Positions 9,643 to 21,592 of a DNA stretch of 64,000 nt are shown here, in pieces. The notes below the pieces were generated by a model. That model saw only the letters and a program-made list of their open reading frames with translations. It had not been told where the DNA came from and did not search any database. The position numbers and the translations under genes are program-made. The stretch is from Bimuria novae-zelandiae CBS 107.79 (taxonomy: Eukaryota > Ascomycota > Dothideomycetes > Pleosporales > Didymosphaeriaceae): positions 554,595-618,594 of the forward strand of contig ML976678.1 in NCBI GenBank assembly GCA_010015655.1. The letters run 5' to 3'. Position 1 is the stretch's first letter; every line of letters starts with the position of its first letter.

Positions 9643-11754
9643 ACGTGTCCGTGCACTCAACGCCCGGATTCAGTCAACGCCCCGCTGAACACTATAACAC
9701 CTTAATTAAAATAACGCTGTATGTCTAACATAATCGCTATTATTACACTATTTTATAGTAGAGTACTACATTAATACTTGCGACTAACCTACACTATTTA
9801 TATTTACATAGAAGCTTAACGTTGCGGCCGCGCCGCGTAGTTTTAGTTAAAGCTACTAATACGGCACCTAAGGCGTCTATAGTAAGTACAGCGTTAACTA
9901 TACGTTTCTAACGCTTATTACTTTATATAGATAGCTAAGAGGCCTTTCTCTTACCCTTTTAGGCAGATTATAGAGCTTTTGCTGCGTCACGAGCCTCCTT
10001 TTCGCGAGCACGCTCTGCTGCCTTCTCAGCCCTCTCCTTCTCTCTGGCTACCTTAGCTGCCTCCCGCGCCACACGCTTCTCCTCTATAATCTTCTTCTTA
10101 CACAGCTTAGCTACCTTCCTTAACTTAGCTATCTTGGCTTTTTAAAGTCTCCGCTCCTTCTCCTCTTACTCCTTTATAGACTAACGTACACGTGCCTCCC
10201 TAACCTTCCTTAGTAACTAGAAAACTACACCTCTATAGTATTTTTAATATTACTAAAAGTTAAAAGGCTTACCCTTCTTCTTATACTTCTTTTTAACTAA
10301 TAGCGCCTCCTTTAGCCCGTTAATTTCATAGCAAAGGAGCTTATTTTAAATAGAGATATAGTAGAGTAAGTGGCTAAGCTTTTGCGCGTCCTTACTGCTC
10401 TGGTCCTCTACTATAGATCGCACAAGGCAATCCAGTTTACGCCAGTTAGATCCGCTAAGTGCTGACGTAGAGCTCTCTCGCGATACCTGCTTATCTAGGG
10501 TAGTGTTAGTAAACCTTTTAAGTATAACCTCTAGATTAAATAGTGATATACTAGTTATTTTAAAAGACTTAAGTATTGTCTCCTCCTTAAAGGAGCTTAT
10601 CTACGCTTTTTAGAAAAGGGGGAAGAAGTCGCCTTTCTTAATTAAGAGCAGGCCTTAGCTCTTTTAAAGGTAGGTTATAAGCTTAGCTAAGTAGGCTAAT
10701 AAGAGAGGCTTAAAGAGCACTATATTAAGCGGCTAAAGGGTGTAGGTTAAATAAGGGGGTAAGATGGCTAGGAGAATCCTATTCTAATTATAATAGTTAA
10801 TAAAATCCATAGTAACATGGGATCCATGGCTATTAAGGATAAGTAGTTAGTAGGATTGTCAAGCTTTTGCCTTTATATAGCGATCAAACACCTGCTCAAG
10901 CCAGGCAAGGCTAATATCGTTATTTATCTAGCCTAACAGTAATAAGGTAATGTGCACGCCATGCTTTCCTGCCTTAATATCCTTAACCTAGCTTAATTGT
11001 ATAGCCTTGTTAGTAGCCTAATAGATAAGGCTTAGCGGTAAGGCTGCTCCATCCACGCATACACATGCTAGGATGGTAATCTATTTACAAGACCTATCTT
11101 AGAGAGATACTCTAACCTCCTTCTTCTCCCACATCCGTCTGCTAAACACCCGTTTTAATCTACTAACAATACTAATCAAGCAGCCCTTTTTATCTATATT
11201 ATACGTATAATAAGGCTTAATGTCGTATTCCTTTATTTTGTTACGTAGGAAGTTAAAATATAGGCTATATTTATCCTCTAAGTTGGCATTATAGCAATTG
11301 CTATCTATACTAGCTACCTATTAAGAAATTAGATAGATGCTATGTTAGTTAATAAAGCGCGTAACCTAGCTCTCGCTTACTAGCTCCTTAGCTATTATTA
11401 ACGCGAAATTTTGTATTATCTCTCTTATAGGTGGCAAGTGACGCGCAGTAAGCCCTTCTATATAAGTAATAAGCTCCTGCTCTTGTTAGAGACTAAGTTT
11501 CTATTAGTTAAACCCTATAGTAGTACGCGACGTTTAAATTGCTTAGTGCCTTTATAATAGCGTACTTTAATTAACGCTACACTTGCTAGCTACTTTAGTA
11601 TAAGAAAATAATTCTCTAGGCCTTAGCAATTCTATTTCTTTAATTACAGTTGTAATTAAGCTTATGTTGGTGGCGTTATGGCACGTTGAAAGTTGGGGTG
11701 GTTTGTGTTCCGCGGGGCGTTGACTGAATCCGGGCGTTGAGTGCACGGACACGT
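9643..11754 (-). mobile_element. pogo/Fot-like DNA transposon, RIP-degraded
   Basis: A 2,112-bp element bounded by perfect 43-bp terminal inverted repeats (9643-9685 and 11712-11754, starting ACGTGTCCGTGCACTCAACG) and flanked by TA at 9641-9642 and 11755-11756. The interior is TA-dense with stops everywhere. Parts align by eye with the better-preserved copy at 13897-16022, for example the region around 10800, which keeps the second catalytic block on the minus strand. The transposase therefore ran right to left. Confidence 0.9.
9960..10140 (-). pseudogene. Surviving C-terminal charged helix of the transposase
   Basis: A GC-richer island inside the RIP-degraded element. On the minus strand it encodes a Lys/Arg/Glu/Ala-rich helix (for example EKRVARETAAKVAREKERAE), as seen in C-termini of pogo/Fot transposases. 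Stops interrupt it on the downstream side. Confidence 0.6.
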
Positions 11755-11756
11755 TA

Positions 11757-12491
11757 TCGGTGATTCTGGAAATACCTGCTCGACCCACTTAAGGCGTATT
11801 TCTCATCAGACTGCGCGTATTTTCTGTTCTGGTCTCCTTTTTTTCGCTTTTCTCTCCACCACACAAGGAACTTTGGATAATAATATACTAAAAGTAGATA
11901 AAGGGCTTCTATAGAGTTATAAGTACCCCCCTTAAATTTTTTAGAAGATTTAAGTTTTTTGCGTTCAAGAAAATACAAGAAAAGGAAAGATTGACGATGA
12001 CTGGCTGGCTCTGTGGGTCGAGCAGGTATTTCCGAAACGATAATAGATCTTGGCGCCATCGCGGCCTGGCCAAGATGGGGACCAAAAGCCTATTGGGAGA
12101 GCCACGGCATACAGTTCACAAATTATTTCTCTCCTCAACCCAACTATCATAGCTCTGTACATACCTTTGGTAGGAAGAAGAACGTCCAAAATAAAGGACA
12201 GCACATCTTTCGGCATGTAGATGTCTCTGTATCTGGTGATCGAACTGATCACAGTGGATTGCATCCAACATTGTCATAGAATACGATGTTTTCTTCTCCG
12301 AAGCATGCACATCAGACGATAGCCAGTCTCCGGTAGCTCCGGTACCTCCAAGATTGAGAATTGTCGAGCGAACGTTCAGCAAGTATAAATCTAGTATTCT
12401 CCATGCATTTCAATTCCGGACCACTTCAAGCAAGCACTGAGCCTTCATTTTCCCTCGTCCCATCCCTCTCGACCATACCAAAACCATCATT
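11757..12491. other. Intergenic between transposon and PEBP-like gene
   Basis: No supported gene. Poly-pyrimidine and T-rich stretches near 11820-11960. The last 150 bases, with TATAAAT near 12384, are the likely promoter of the PEBP-like gene. Confidence 0.45.
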
Positions 12492-13275
12492 ATGCCCGCA
12501 TCGTACGGCTTGGGTCTTTGCGCCCTTCGTGGGTCACTTTATAGCGCTTCTGCCACTCTCCCTCCTGGCTTCCCGCTGACGGGCGGAGAACCCAATCTCA
12601 GCCTCACCTTCATGAACAACACTGTCTCTCCTTCCGGCGCGCTCATTCCACATGCCGGTACTGTTTCATCCAAAACCCCACAACCCCAAGTCCCTAACGT
12701 AACCTATAGAAACAATCGCTCCGCCCAACATCACAACCCCAACTTGGACCTCTACCTCCACTAGCATCCTCATTGTCGTCGACATCGACGCCCCCGTCAA
12801 CAACACCCGTGTCCAAGTCCTTCACTTCCTCTCCTCAGGCGTAACTCTCTCCCCGGACAACCGCACTCTCGTCATTCCTTCCTCCAGCGAAGCTGGATGG
12901 GTCCAACCCAGCCCATCCGCCGGTGATATCGCGCACGCCTACACTGTGCTCCTCTTCGCGCAGCCAGACGACTTCAGAGTACCCGAGGAGTTTCAAAGGG
13001 TGCTTCAGACGCGGATACCGTTCAATGTTTCGGCATTTGTGGGTGCTGCGAAATTGGGAGAGCCGGTTGCGGCGAATTGGTTTAGTGTGCAGAATGTGTC
13101 GGCTACGGCTACGGCTACGGCTACGGCGAGCTTTGCGCCGCTTGCGGGTATGGCTACGGGTGGGGTGAAGGGGAATCCAGCGGAGTTTACTGGTGGTGCG
13201 GTGGAAATGGGGAGTCAGTGCGCTTGGGTGATGGATGGTGCGGTTGTTGCGGGTTTAGTGGGTATGGTTTTGTAA
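12492..13275 (+). CDS. Secreted PEBP-like protein, probably GPI-anchored
   Basis: Member of the phosphatidylethanolamine-binding protein fold. Exons 12492-12657 and 12710-13275 are joined over a 52-bp intron (GTACTG...CTATAG, branch CTAAC) to give 243 residues. The family signature DIDAP is at 80-84, the ligand-pocket LHFLSSG follows, and GDIAHAYTVLLFAQP and RIPFNVSAF match fungal PEBP-like proteins. After a Thr/Ala-rich run the C-terminus ends in a hydrophobic tail (VVAGLVGMVL), consistent with a GPI signal. The N-terminus before TLPPGFPL is short and only weakly hydrophobic, so the start or an additional first exon is uncertain. It sits between two transposons. Confidence 0.85.
13101..13126 (+). 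repeat. GGCTAC hexamer repeat within the PEBP-like CDS
   Basis: Four tandem copies encode alternating Thr-Ala just before the C-terminal tail, the linker region of the predicted anchored protein. Confidence 0.75.
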
Positions 13276-13568
13276 AATGGGGAGTCAAGTCCCGGTATAT
13301 ACTTAATTTGGTGGTCATATAATGGATCCTAGGGTTACACGACCGTTACAGAGCATCGCGAGCTTGTTACAGATGCTCTACCAACACACACGAGGAACTG
13401 AAGGGCTAAACTGGCCGAGTATAGATATTATTGTGAGCTCGAGATGACTCGTGGCTTGCAGAAGCTTTTGCGGAGACTCATAGCTCAAAAGGGGTTATCT
13501 GGCACGAAGAGCTTATCTTAAATCCTTTTACACAGTGGGGTTGACGGCTTGATAGGGTGCAGATACGT
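13276..13568. other. 3' flank of PEBP-like gene
   Basis: Non-coding; no motif recognised. Confidence 0.4.
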
Positions 13569-13829
13569 ATGAAGCGGCTGATACTCCGGCTACGTAGGAA
13601 AGGGTTCAATGTGCAAACACGACAGTTGCAACCTCCACCAACATCTCGGGAACGCCCTGAAGAGGTGCTGATGAAGAATGCCGCTCACGGTGGGGAAGAA
13701 GACGACAAAGTGAAGCTTCCTACCGCGCCCACGCCGCAAATTTCTGCCTTGGACGATGACGATATGCTCATCGAAGAACCTTCGAGTACAAAAGTCAGCA
13801 AAGTCAGGGCTATAACCAACAATTCTTAG
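13569..13829 (+). CDS. Possible small hypothetical protein
   Basis: ATG-started frame of 86 codons with a basic N-terminus (MKRLILRLRRKG) and a proline/acidic C-terminal half (ISALDDDDMLIEEPSS). Composition is plausible for coding, but nothing is recognised and it ends about 65 bases before a transposon. It may be a truncated gene or chance. Confidence 0.25.
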   Translation: MKRLILRLRRKGFNVQTRQLQPPPTSRERPEEVLMKNAAHGGEEDDKVKLPTAPTPQISALDDDDMLIEEPSSTKVSKVRAITNNS

Positions 13830-13896
13830 GGGCTGTTTGGACTTTTATGTGAGTTTCTTTTTTTTTTTTTAGTGGCGCGCGAGCGAGCTACGGATA

Positions 13897-16022
13897 CTGT
13901 GCCTCGGCAGTCAGTGCAACACGTCAGTCAATGCAACACCCCAACAAGATCGCTCGGCCAGCAACATGAAGCTGCTAAGCCACCCACAATCAATATTATC
14001 ACGAGATTTTCTGGATTTGGGGTCTCTGAGGCCTGTAGATAATTGCTAGCTACTTAGATTATTAATATCTACTTAGTGTTCTGATGATTCGGCCTCTGCG
14101 CGACTGTGAGGCGGATGCAATAGATAAGGCCTTATCAACATCTACAGCCTCACGCTGAGGCTGTTTTTTCTTAGTAGGCTTACTAGAAGGCTTTAAAGCC
14201 TTCTTATTTACTAATTTAGATATTTTAATTTATTTTTAAAATTAACTTTATGTCTTGCGGGCCTGTTACTTAAGGTATTACTTTATAGCCTTATTAGCCC
14301 TCTACTTTGCGCGTGTATCTCTAGTAGCTGCTTAAGTAACACGCCTCTCCTAGAGTAGCCTTATTTTAAGCTACTAGCTAGCCTGACGTGCCTCTACTTA
14401 CTTACGTTTTTAAAGCTATAGTTGCTATGCTTTAGCATCTTTTTCGTGTAGACAATTACGTGCCCGCTGAACGCGATAGGGTAATATAAAAATAGATCCC
14501 CCTTAATCCTTATAAGGCTAATTAAAAGGAAGAGGCCTGCCTCGCTTTAAGCGTTTCTTTTAGATAGTTAGGGCCTTCCATAGGCCCTAATTTTTATGCT
14601 CTGCAAGCTGTGCTCGTGCAAAGATTAAGTGTATAGTTTAACTTAGCTTTTTAGCCACATTACTAGCCCCTACATTAATATAAGCTTTTAGAAGCCTATC
14701 GATTTTCCTCTAATCTAATACGCTAAGTACTAAGATTAAGCTTTCTCGTAATTCTTGCTTAAGTACGTAATTATTGTTAAACCGCTTAAGGATAACTTCT
14801 AGATATAGAGGTAATAGGCTAGTAGCCTTAAAGGCCCGGAGTATTAATAGCTGCCTTATAGTACTAACCTAGGCCTTCTAGAATAAGCTAAAGAAGTCCC
14901 TTTTAGTAATAAAGGCTATTCCTAGGCTATCTTGTAAGAAGGCTAATAGCTCGTTTAAATATACTATTAATAGAGGCTTGAACATGCAGACATCTAGAGG
15001 CTGTAGCGTATAGGTCGAATGTGGTGGATAGATAGCTAACAGGATCTTATTACGATCGCAAAAGTCAATAAAATCCATAGTAACGTGAGATCCATGGCCA
15101 TCGAGGATTAATAGTCGATATAATCGTCTAGCTTTTGACTTTATAAGGCGATTAAACGCCTGTTGAAGCCATGCAAGGCCTATCTAATTATTTATCTAGC
15201 TAGATTCTAATACGGTGATAAAGACTTGATAATGTTGAGGGTTAAGGTCCTCTATCCAACTTGATTGTATATCTGTAGAGGTGGCCTGATAGATTAGAGC
15301 TGGATCTAGGGCAGATCCGTCGGCGCATATGCAAGCGATGATCGATATCCATTCACGGCTACCATCCTGAATAGCTTGCCTTACTGCCTTGCTCTCGTAC
15401 AGAGGTCTATCAAAGATCCTCTTTGAGCGGGAGGTGATGCCGAGCAGGCAGCCTTTTTCGTCCATATTGTATATATGCTGAGTCTCGATCTGATACTGGC
15501 CAATCTTTTGCTGTAGAAGCTGAAAGTAGTCCTCATATTTGCCTAGAGAATCAGCTTTATGGCGATTGCTGTCGATGCCGGTCGTCCATCGTGATATCAA
15601 GGATTCAGGGTGGCGCCTCACAAAGCGATCAACCCATGATAAGCTAACCTCCTTTTTGGCTATAGTAGAGGCAAAGCTTTGTATTATTTGCCGTGTAGGA
15701 GGAAGGCCACGTTCAGTAAGGCCTCTAATATATTGTAGGAGCTCTGATTCTTGCTGTAGGCTGAGATTTCGACGTATAGAGTCGGTATCTGCACGCGCCT
15801 GCGTGACGCCTTAGTGCCAGCGCGTTAATGTAGAAAGTGCAACACTATATTCTTTTGCAATTTTTCTATATGAAAAAGATGCTCCTGGCTCTTGTAATTC
15901 GATTGCTGTAATTGCTGCCTTGATTGGATCCATATTGGTGGGGATGCGGCGCGTGAAAGTTGGTACGTTGCATGGTGGGGTGTTGCATTGACTGACGTGT
16001 TGCACTGACTGCCGAGGCACGG
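13897..16022 (-). mobile_element. pogo/Fot-like DNA transposon, partly RIP-degraded
   Basis: A 2,126-bp element with 47-bp terminal inverted repeats differing at one base (13897-13943 and 15976-16022, core GTGCCTCGGCAGTCAGTGC), flanked by TA at 13895-13896 and 16023-16024. The right TA is also the left TA of the next element. The transposase lies on the minus strand. Confidence 0.93.
14878..15996 (-). pseudogene. pogo-type DDE transposase, broken
   Basis: Minus-strand fragments in order: an N-terminal helix-turn-helix starting MDPIKAAITAIELQE with SYRKIAKEYSVALSTLTRWH; the first catalytic block YNMDEKG near 15460; the second, LLILDGHGSHVTMD, near 15080-15110; and the third, IYPPHSTYTLQPLDV, near 15010-15050. 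These are the three aspartates of the pogo/Fot DDE_1 family. Several C-to-T stops break the frame between the blocks, and the C-terminal third (13950-14870) is TA-dense. The copy is not functional. Confidence 0.9.
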
Positions 16023-16024
16023 TA

Positions 16025-18151
16025 CCCTGCCGAGACAGTCAGTGCGCCGCGACACTAACGCGCCACCCCAACACCAGCACCGCAGCCAGCAACATAAGGC
16101 TGTAGAGTTTTACATAAAAGCTTTTATCGCGAAATTTTCTAGAGTTAAGATTTTATAAAGCTATAGAAAATTACTAGCTAGTTAAATTATAGATATCTAC
16201 TTAGTATTCTAATTGTTTAGCTATTACGCGATGCTGGCGCTAATAGCGTAGATATTACTATATTAACGCGTATAGATGCTAGCGTAGGCTTCTTCCTCTT
16301 TATAATTATATAAGTAGCTTTTAAAGCATTCTAGCTTCCCTTTTTAGTAATTTTAAGACGTTTTTAAAGTTGTTATTAAGCCTTACGAGCCTGTTAATAG
16401 AGGCGTTACTTAGTAGCCTAATTAGCTTTCTCCTTAGCGCGCGTATTTTTAGCTACTATACGCGTAATACGCTTCTCTTATAGTAGATAAGCTTTAAGCT
16501 GCCTATTTACTATCTAGATCTCTCTTTGCTTACTTTTCTAGGGTTATAGTTATTGCTTTTTAGCCTTTTGTTGGCTGAGAGAATCGCGCGCCCTCTATAC
16601 GCGGGCAGGTAATTAGAAAATAGATCCTTTATGCTACTTATCTAGCTGCTTAAAAGGTAGAGTCCTGCCCTTTGTTTAACGCCATTTTTAGTTTATAAGG
16701 GCTTTTTATAGCCCCTAATTCTTATGCTCTAGGAGCTACTTTTATATAGAAATTAAGTATATAGTGCGACTTAGCTTCTTAGCCTTATTACCTCCCCCTG
16801 TATTAATAATAACCTTTAAAAGCTAATTAATTTTGCGTTAATTAGACGCGCTAAGTACTAAAGTAAAGCTTTTATATAATTTTTATTTTAGAGACTTATC
16901 TTTATTAAATTAACTAAGAATTAGTATAGGATCTGGCGGCGAGATACCTATATACTTAAAAGCTTTAGTAATTAATTACGGCGTAACTAACGTTGTCTAG
17001 GCCCTCTAGAATAGTGTAAAGAAGTCTCTTTTAGCAATTATTAATAGCCCTTAACTCTTATATAGGTATGCGGAGAGCTCGTCGGAGCAGGCGGTAGAAA
17101 GAGACTTAAACATATAGACGTTTAGAGGCTGTAGCGTATGAGTGGCGTGAGGGGGAAATATCGTAAGGAGGATCTTTTTATAATTATAGTAGTTAATAAA
17201 ATCTATAGTAACGTGAGATCTATGCCTATTAAGGACTAGGAGTCGCTACTGCTATTAGCCTTCTCCTTAGTATAGCGATTAAACACCTGTTTTAGCCATT
17301 AAAGCCCTATCTCGTTGTTTAACTATCTAGAGGTTAATAAGGTGATAAAGACTCTATAAGAATTAACGTTAATTTCCTTAACCTAGCTTAATTGTAGAGT
17401 CTCAGCGTTAGATCGATAGATTAGTAATAGATTAACAGTAGATCTATCGGCGCATATACATGCGATGAGCGAGATCCACTCACGACTGCCATCCTGGATA
17501 GATTGCCTCACTTGGCGACTCTCATATATAGGCCTGTCGAAGATCCTTTTTGACCTGCCGGTGATGCCGAGTAGGAAGCCTTTTTCGTCCATATTATAGG
17601 TATGCTAAGGCTCTATGCCATACTTTATAATTTTCTTATATAAAAGCTTAAAGTAGAGCCTATATCTTACGCCTAAATTAGCGTTATAGTAATTACTATC
17701 TAGCCTAGTCGTCTATTACGAGATTAGGAAGTTAGGGTAGCGCTTAATAAAGCGATTAACCTATCGCATAAAGATATCCTTTTTAGTAATAATTAATATA
17801 AAGTTTTAGATTATCTAACGCGTAGGGGGTAGACCTTTCTAAGTAAAACGCTATATATACTATAGGAGCTTAGATTCTTGTTATTAGTTAAGATTTTAGT
17901 AAGTCTATAGTAGCTGTGTACGCGCCTGCATGGCGCGTCTATGCCAGCGCGTTAATGTTAACCACACAACACCAAATTCTTCTGCAATTTTTCTATATGA
18001 GAAAGTTTCTCCAGGTTCTCGTGAGTCGATAGCGATGATTGCAGCCTCAATCGGATCCATATTGGTGGAGATGCGGCGCGTCAAAGTTGAGGTGCTAACA
18101 TCTGTTGGGGTGGCGCGTTAGTGTCGCGGCGCACTGACTGTCTCGGCAGGG
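16025..18151 (-). mobile_element. pogo/Fot-like DNA transposon, RIP-degraded
   Basis: A 2,127-bp element with perfect 49-bp terminal inverted repeats (16025-16073 and 18103-18151, starting CCCTGCCGAGACAGTCAGTG), flanked by TA at 16023-16024 (shared with the previous element) and 18152-18153. It is the same family as 13897-16022 in orientation and content but has different terminal sequence. Confidence 0.93.
17383..18060 (-). pseudogene. pogo-type transposase remnant
   Basis: Preserved minus-strand pieces: the N-terminal helix-turn-helix (MDPIEAAIIAIDSREPGE, SYRKIAEEFGVV) at about 17940-18060 and the first catalytic block MDEKGFLLGITGRSKRIFD at about 17530-17592. The rest is TA-dense with stops. 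The preserved blocks closely match those of the neighbouring copy. Confidence 0.85.
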
Positions 18152-18153
18152 TA

Positions 18154-18840
18154 CGATGAGGCAGCGGTCCCCATGCAAAACTTGTTGCGAAGAACCTTCG
18201 ACTAACGATAGGATGAATACAACGCCGGCATTCTTCAAGACGGAACAGCCATGATAGAACATCGATAGAGTGGCATAGCGCGATGGGAGCGGTGAGAGGG
18301 CAGAGAAGAACAACGAGGTTCGCAGGAGTACGTTGATGGCGAATCCATGCGTCAATGACACCTGCGATACATCTAGCTTGCAGTTAATCCACACATTTAT
18401 CATTGATTGTGATCTTGTCTAGCATATCGACTCGATTAAAATCCCTGTACCCCCACTATTACTGAAAGGTTGCCTACTGTTTTCTCAGCTTTCCTTTACC
18501 GTCCCCAACGAACTGAGGAGGTCATGCGACACACGGCATTTGAGAAACGTGATAATTACAGCAACAGAAGGGCTTCAGCTTTTGAAGGTTTTATTCGGGA
18601 TATCGGGTACACTACCATACTAATGCTCATTTGTTCAGCAAGCGACGAGGCTGTAGGATGCATATACGAGGTACCCTAGTAGACGCGGGGCTGAGGGGGA
18701 TGAACCGTGAGCCTGCGGACCTTCATCCTCCAACAACCTTCTAGGCCGACACCCTCGCTTGAATTGCTACCGGTGAGTACTCTTTCACTCATGTAGACCT
18801 GTTCTGACGTTCAATTAGCGCGAAGGTCGAAAACCGCAAC
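18154..18840. other. Intergenic and leader of the kinase gene
   Basis: No supported gene. A likely 5'-UTR intron lies at 18773-18818 (GTGAGT, branch CTGAC, ATTAG; 46 bp), just ahead of the kinase ATG. Confidence 0.45.
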
Positions 18841-20951
18841 ATGAGCTCTAGCCCTCCACACCCGAAGCTCCCACCAGGCTACGTACCTCACGGCTGGAAA
18901 ACCCAATGGTCAACAATGCCCGGCTCTCCCTTTGTTACTGATTACTCTTGCCCTATAAATGTCGATCACGGTCCCGGCGTCTCTGTCTCTACACGTTTCC
19001 CACGTACAATTGCTATTCAGGATAAGCATTACGTCGTGCCACTTCCGTCACAGAATCCGCCGCGCTATTACGAAACTCCTCAGCGTATACCGGAATACTT
19101 ACCAATATATGAGGCAGAGCCGAGATTGAGCCGTCCTAGACGGGCGTCAGGGTCCACCAGATCCCAACCGGCAAACCGTACCGCGCCCAAGCGCTCAGCG
19201 ACAGCCAAAAAAAGCCGCAAAGATACGTCATCACCAGGGCGTCTGTACGAAAGCGATCAATCCAACTATGACGATGAAAGAGCTGCCCGAAAGACCACTA
19301 CCAAGCGAACAGAGTTGAGACAGGCTTCGACTTCGTCTGGCATCGATCAGTTTGAGCGATCGCACACTGAACCTTTTCTCCCTCGCCGTAACCCGCAACA
19401 CGAGAATTCTATCATCCGAGTAGAATCGAGACAGAGAGTTGCCAAAACGCGCGTACCCCGGTGGGACTCAACAACCTCGCCCCAGGCGATTGCGAACCGC
19501 AGACCCTTCAGTGAGGCAGATTTTAAGGACATCTGCCGTACATTACGAAATAGCGGTAAAGAAACATGGAGTCGCATTCCACGAATTTATGTAATATTGC
19601 GCATCATCGATCAGGTGTCGGCAATGGATATTTTCCTGGAGGAAAAGCTGACAGACCTCTCTTTCCCTTTCAGTAACAGGACATTACCAACATCGCTGAA
19701 GTCCTCAGCCGTTAGAGCACAATTTCTAAAAGCGCAGAAATTCGTTTTGAACACGTCGTTGACCCTCGAGAAAGGGAAACACTGCCATTTCCGGGACGAG
19801 GATCAGATTCCGCTCCAAAGGATGGCTGAGCTAGGCAAAGGTGCCTTTAGCTATGTCGATCATGTGCTTAGTACTCTTAGCTACAAAGAGTACGCTAGGA
19901 AATTGATCTCACGCGGTCGAACATTTCGCAAAGACCAACAAATTTTGAAGGAGTTCGAGAAGGAACTCGCCACGTTAAAGAAAGTATCCCATCGACATAT
20001 CGTGGAGCTTGTGGGAAGCTATACAGACCCAAGGTCAGCTATGATATCCAACCTGAACGAAAACGTCTAATTCTCTATAGATACGTTGGGATTCTTATGT
20101 CGCCTGTTGCCGACTGTAACCTTAAACAGTTCTTGAGTCGCGATCCGATGTCACCTTCCGATCGATCGTTTCTCTCAACCTTCTTCGGATGCCTTGCATC
20201 TGCACTCAGATATCTACATGAGAACTGCATTCGCCATCGCGATATCAAGCCCCAGAACGTACTCGTAAAATCGCACCAAGTCTTCCTCACCGACTTCGGT
20301 ATAAGCCGAGATTGGTCGGAACTCGGACATAGTACCACAGAAGGACCCGCGACCAAGACTTTGCGGTATAGCGCGCCTGAAGTCGCCGCCGACATGCCTA
20401 GGAACTCTTCCGCAGACATCTGGTCGCTAGGCTGTGTCTTCTTAGAGATCTGGACGGTCTTGTGCGGTAGTAATCTAGCCGATTTGACTGCGCATATGGA
20501 GATTTGTGGGACCCTCTCTACCATCTATTATCAGAATATCCAAGCTGTGGTACCGTGGTGTAAGACACTGCGATCCAAGGCCGGCGATGAGGGTCTGGAA
20601 AGACCTCACGAGTGGATTAAGAACATGCTGAGGAACGCAGAAGATCGATGCACCGTCCATGATCTTTTCGATCGCATACAAGAGACGAACGCAGACCACA
20701 ACGTTCTGGTAAAATTCTCCGATAACTGCTGTATCGTGGATGATGACGTCACTGATCGAATTTCGCTACCTAATACATCTGATACAGACTACGAGGATGA
20801 CGAAGATTTTGAAGAAGGGCGTTATCCTGATCGACCTGGACTGCCTACGTCCGTGGCTAGGGCAACTGCTGGTTACGATGATGAGCAATTCGAGCTGTGG
20901 AGCAGGGCATGGCGTAGAGGCTGGCATACTGACCCTGCTACTCTACACTAG
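18841..20951 (+). CDS. Serine/threonine protein kinase with long N-terminal region
   Basis: Predicted protein kinase of 687 residues. Exons 18841-20033 and 20081-20951 flank a 47-bp intron (GTCAGC...CTATAG); joining yields SYTDPR-YVGILMSPV across the hinge. The first 320 residues are polar, Pro/Arg/Ser-rich and mostly disordered, with a short folded-looking segment near 225-320. Kinase landmarks: glycine loop LGKGAFSYV at 331-339, probable ATP-contact Lys in YARKLI (354), catalytic HRDIKPQN with D452, metal-binding DFG at 469-471, and APE at 496-498. All key residues are present. The C-terminal tail is acidic (DYEDDEDFEEG). Subfamily and substrate are not assigned. Confidence 0.9.
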
Positions 20952-21592
20952 TTCTCATGTACTCGTACTACGAATCAAACTAAGCATAGCATTGCCCAAC
21001 TGCAGTGCTACACCGTGTAGACAGCTTTTTGACCCGCCCTGATGGTTCTGTTCGCCTATCCGCGCCCAGTCGTGTGGGTACAAGGTCTGGTAAGAGAGTT
21101 CCATTTAGCATTGTCTAGTCCTGTGTGTTGCCCCAGGATAAGCAATACAGTGTTTAACACACCTACTTTGTACCTGGTCGTCTGGCGTTCCGATTATAAG
21201 AAATGAGGATGGTGATGTTGAGACCTTGTAGTTCTGGCAGATTTCCCTCACGCATTGGCGATTGAAGAACAATCATCGCTCATGTGACCATTGTCAACCC
21301 AATCGTCAAGGTACAAGGTCAGCTAAGACACCGCTATTTAGTAGTATCTTAGTTTTGTGTTATACTTGAGGACGCCCTTTTGTTGCTGTAATCATCATCG
21401 CGTTTCTCAGTTGCTGTGTGTTGCATGATCTGTTCAGGTCCTTAACGACGATAGAAGCAACCCTTGAGGATGAACAATAGCTCTAACAAGGATTAATATT
21501 ACTTTTTAGCTAATCTTAGGGATTGTGAGGATATCATATCCAGCAGCACTGGAGCTGTTAAAGGTATATAACACATACATCACCATTGCTCA
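20952..21592. other. Intergenic between convergent genes
   Basis: Separates the kinase gene (+) from the secreted-protein gene (-), both of which end here. No gene seen. Confidence 0.5.

Noticed and set aside
9643..18151. Arrays of repeated blocks considered as a CRISPR-like or satellite array
   Set aside because: They are three separate transposons with paired terminal repeats and TA sites, not regularly spaced repeats.
20097..20951. Second kinase half read as a separate gene starting at an internal ATG
   Set aside because: A 47-bp intron joins it in frame to the upstream exon and completes the kinase domain.
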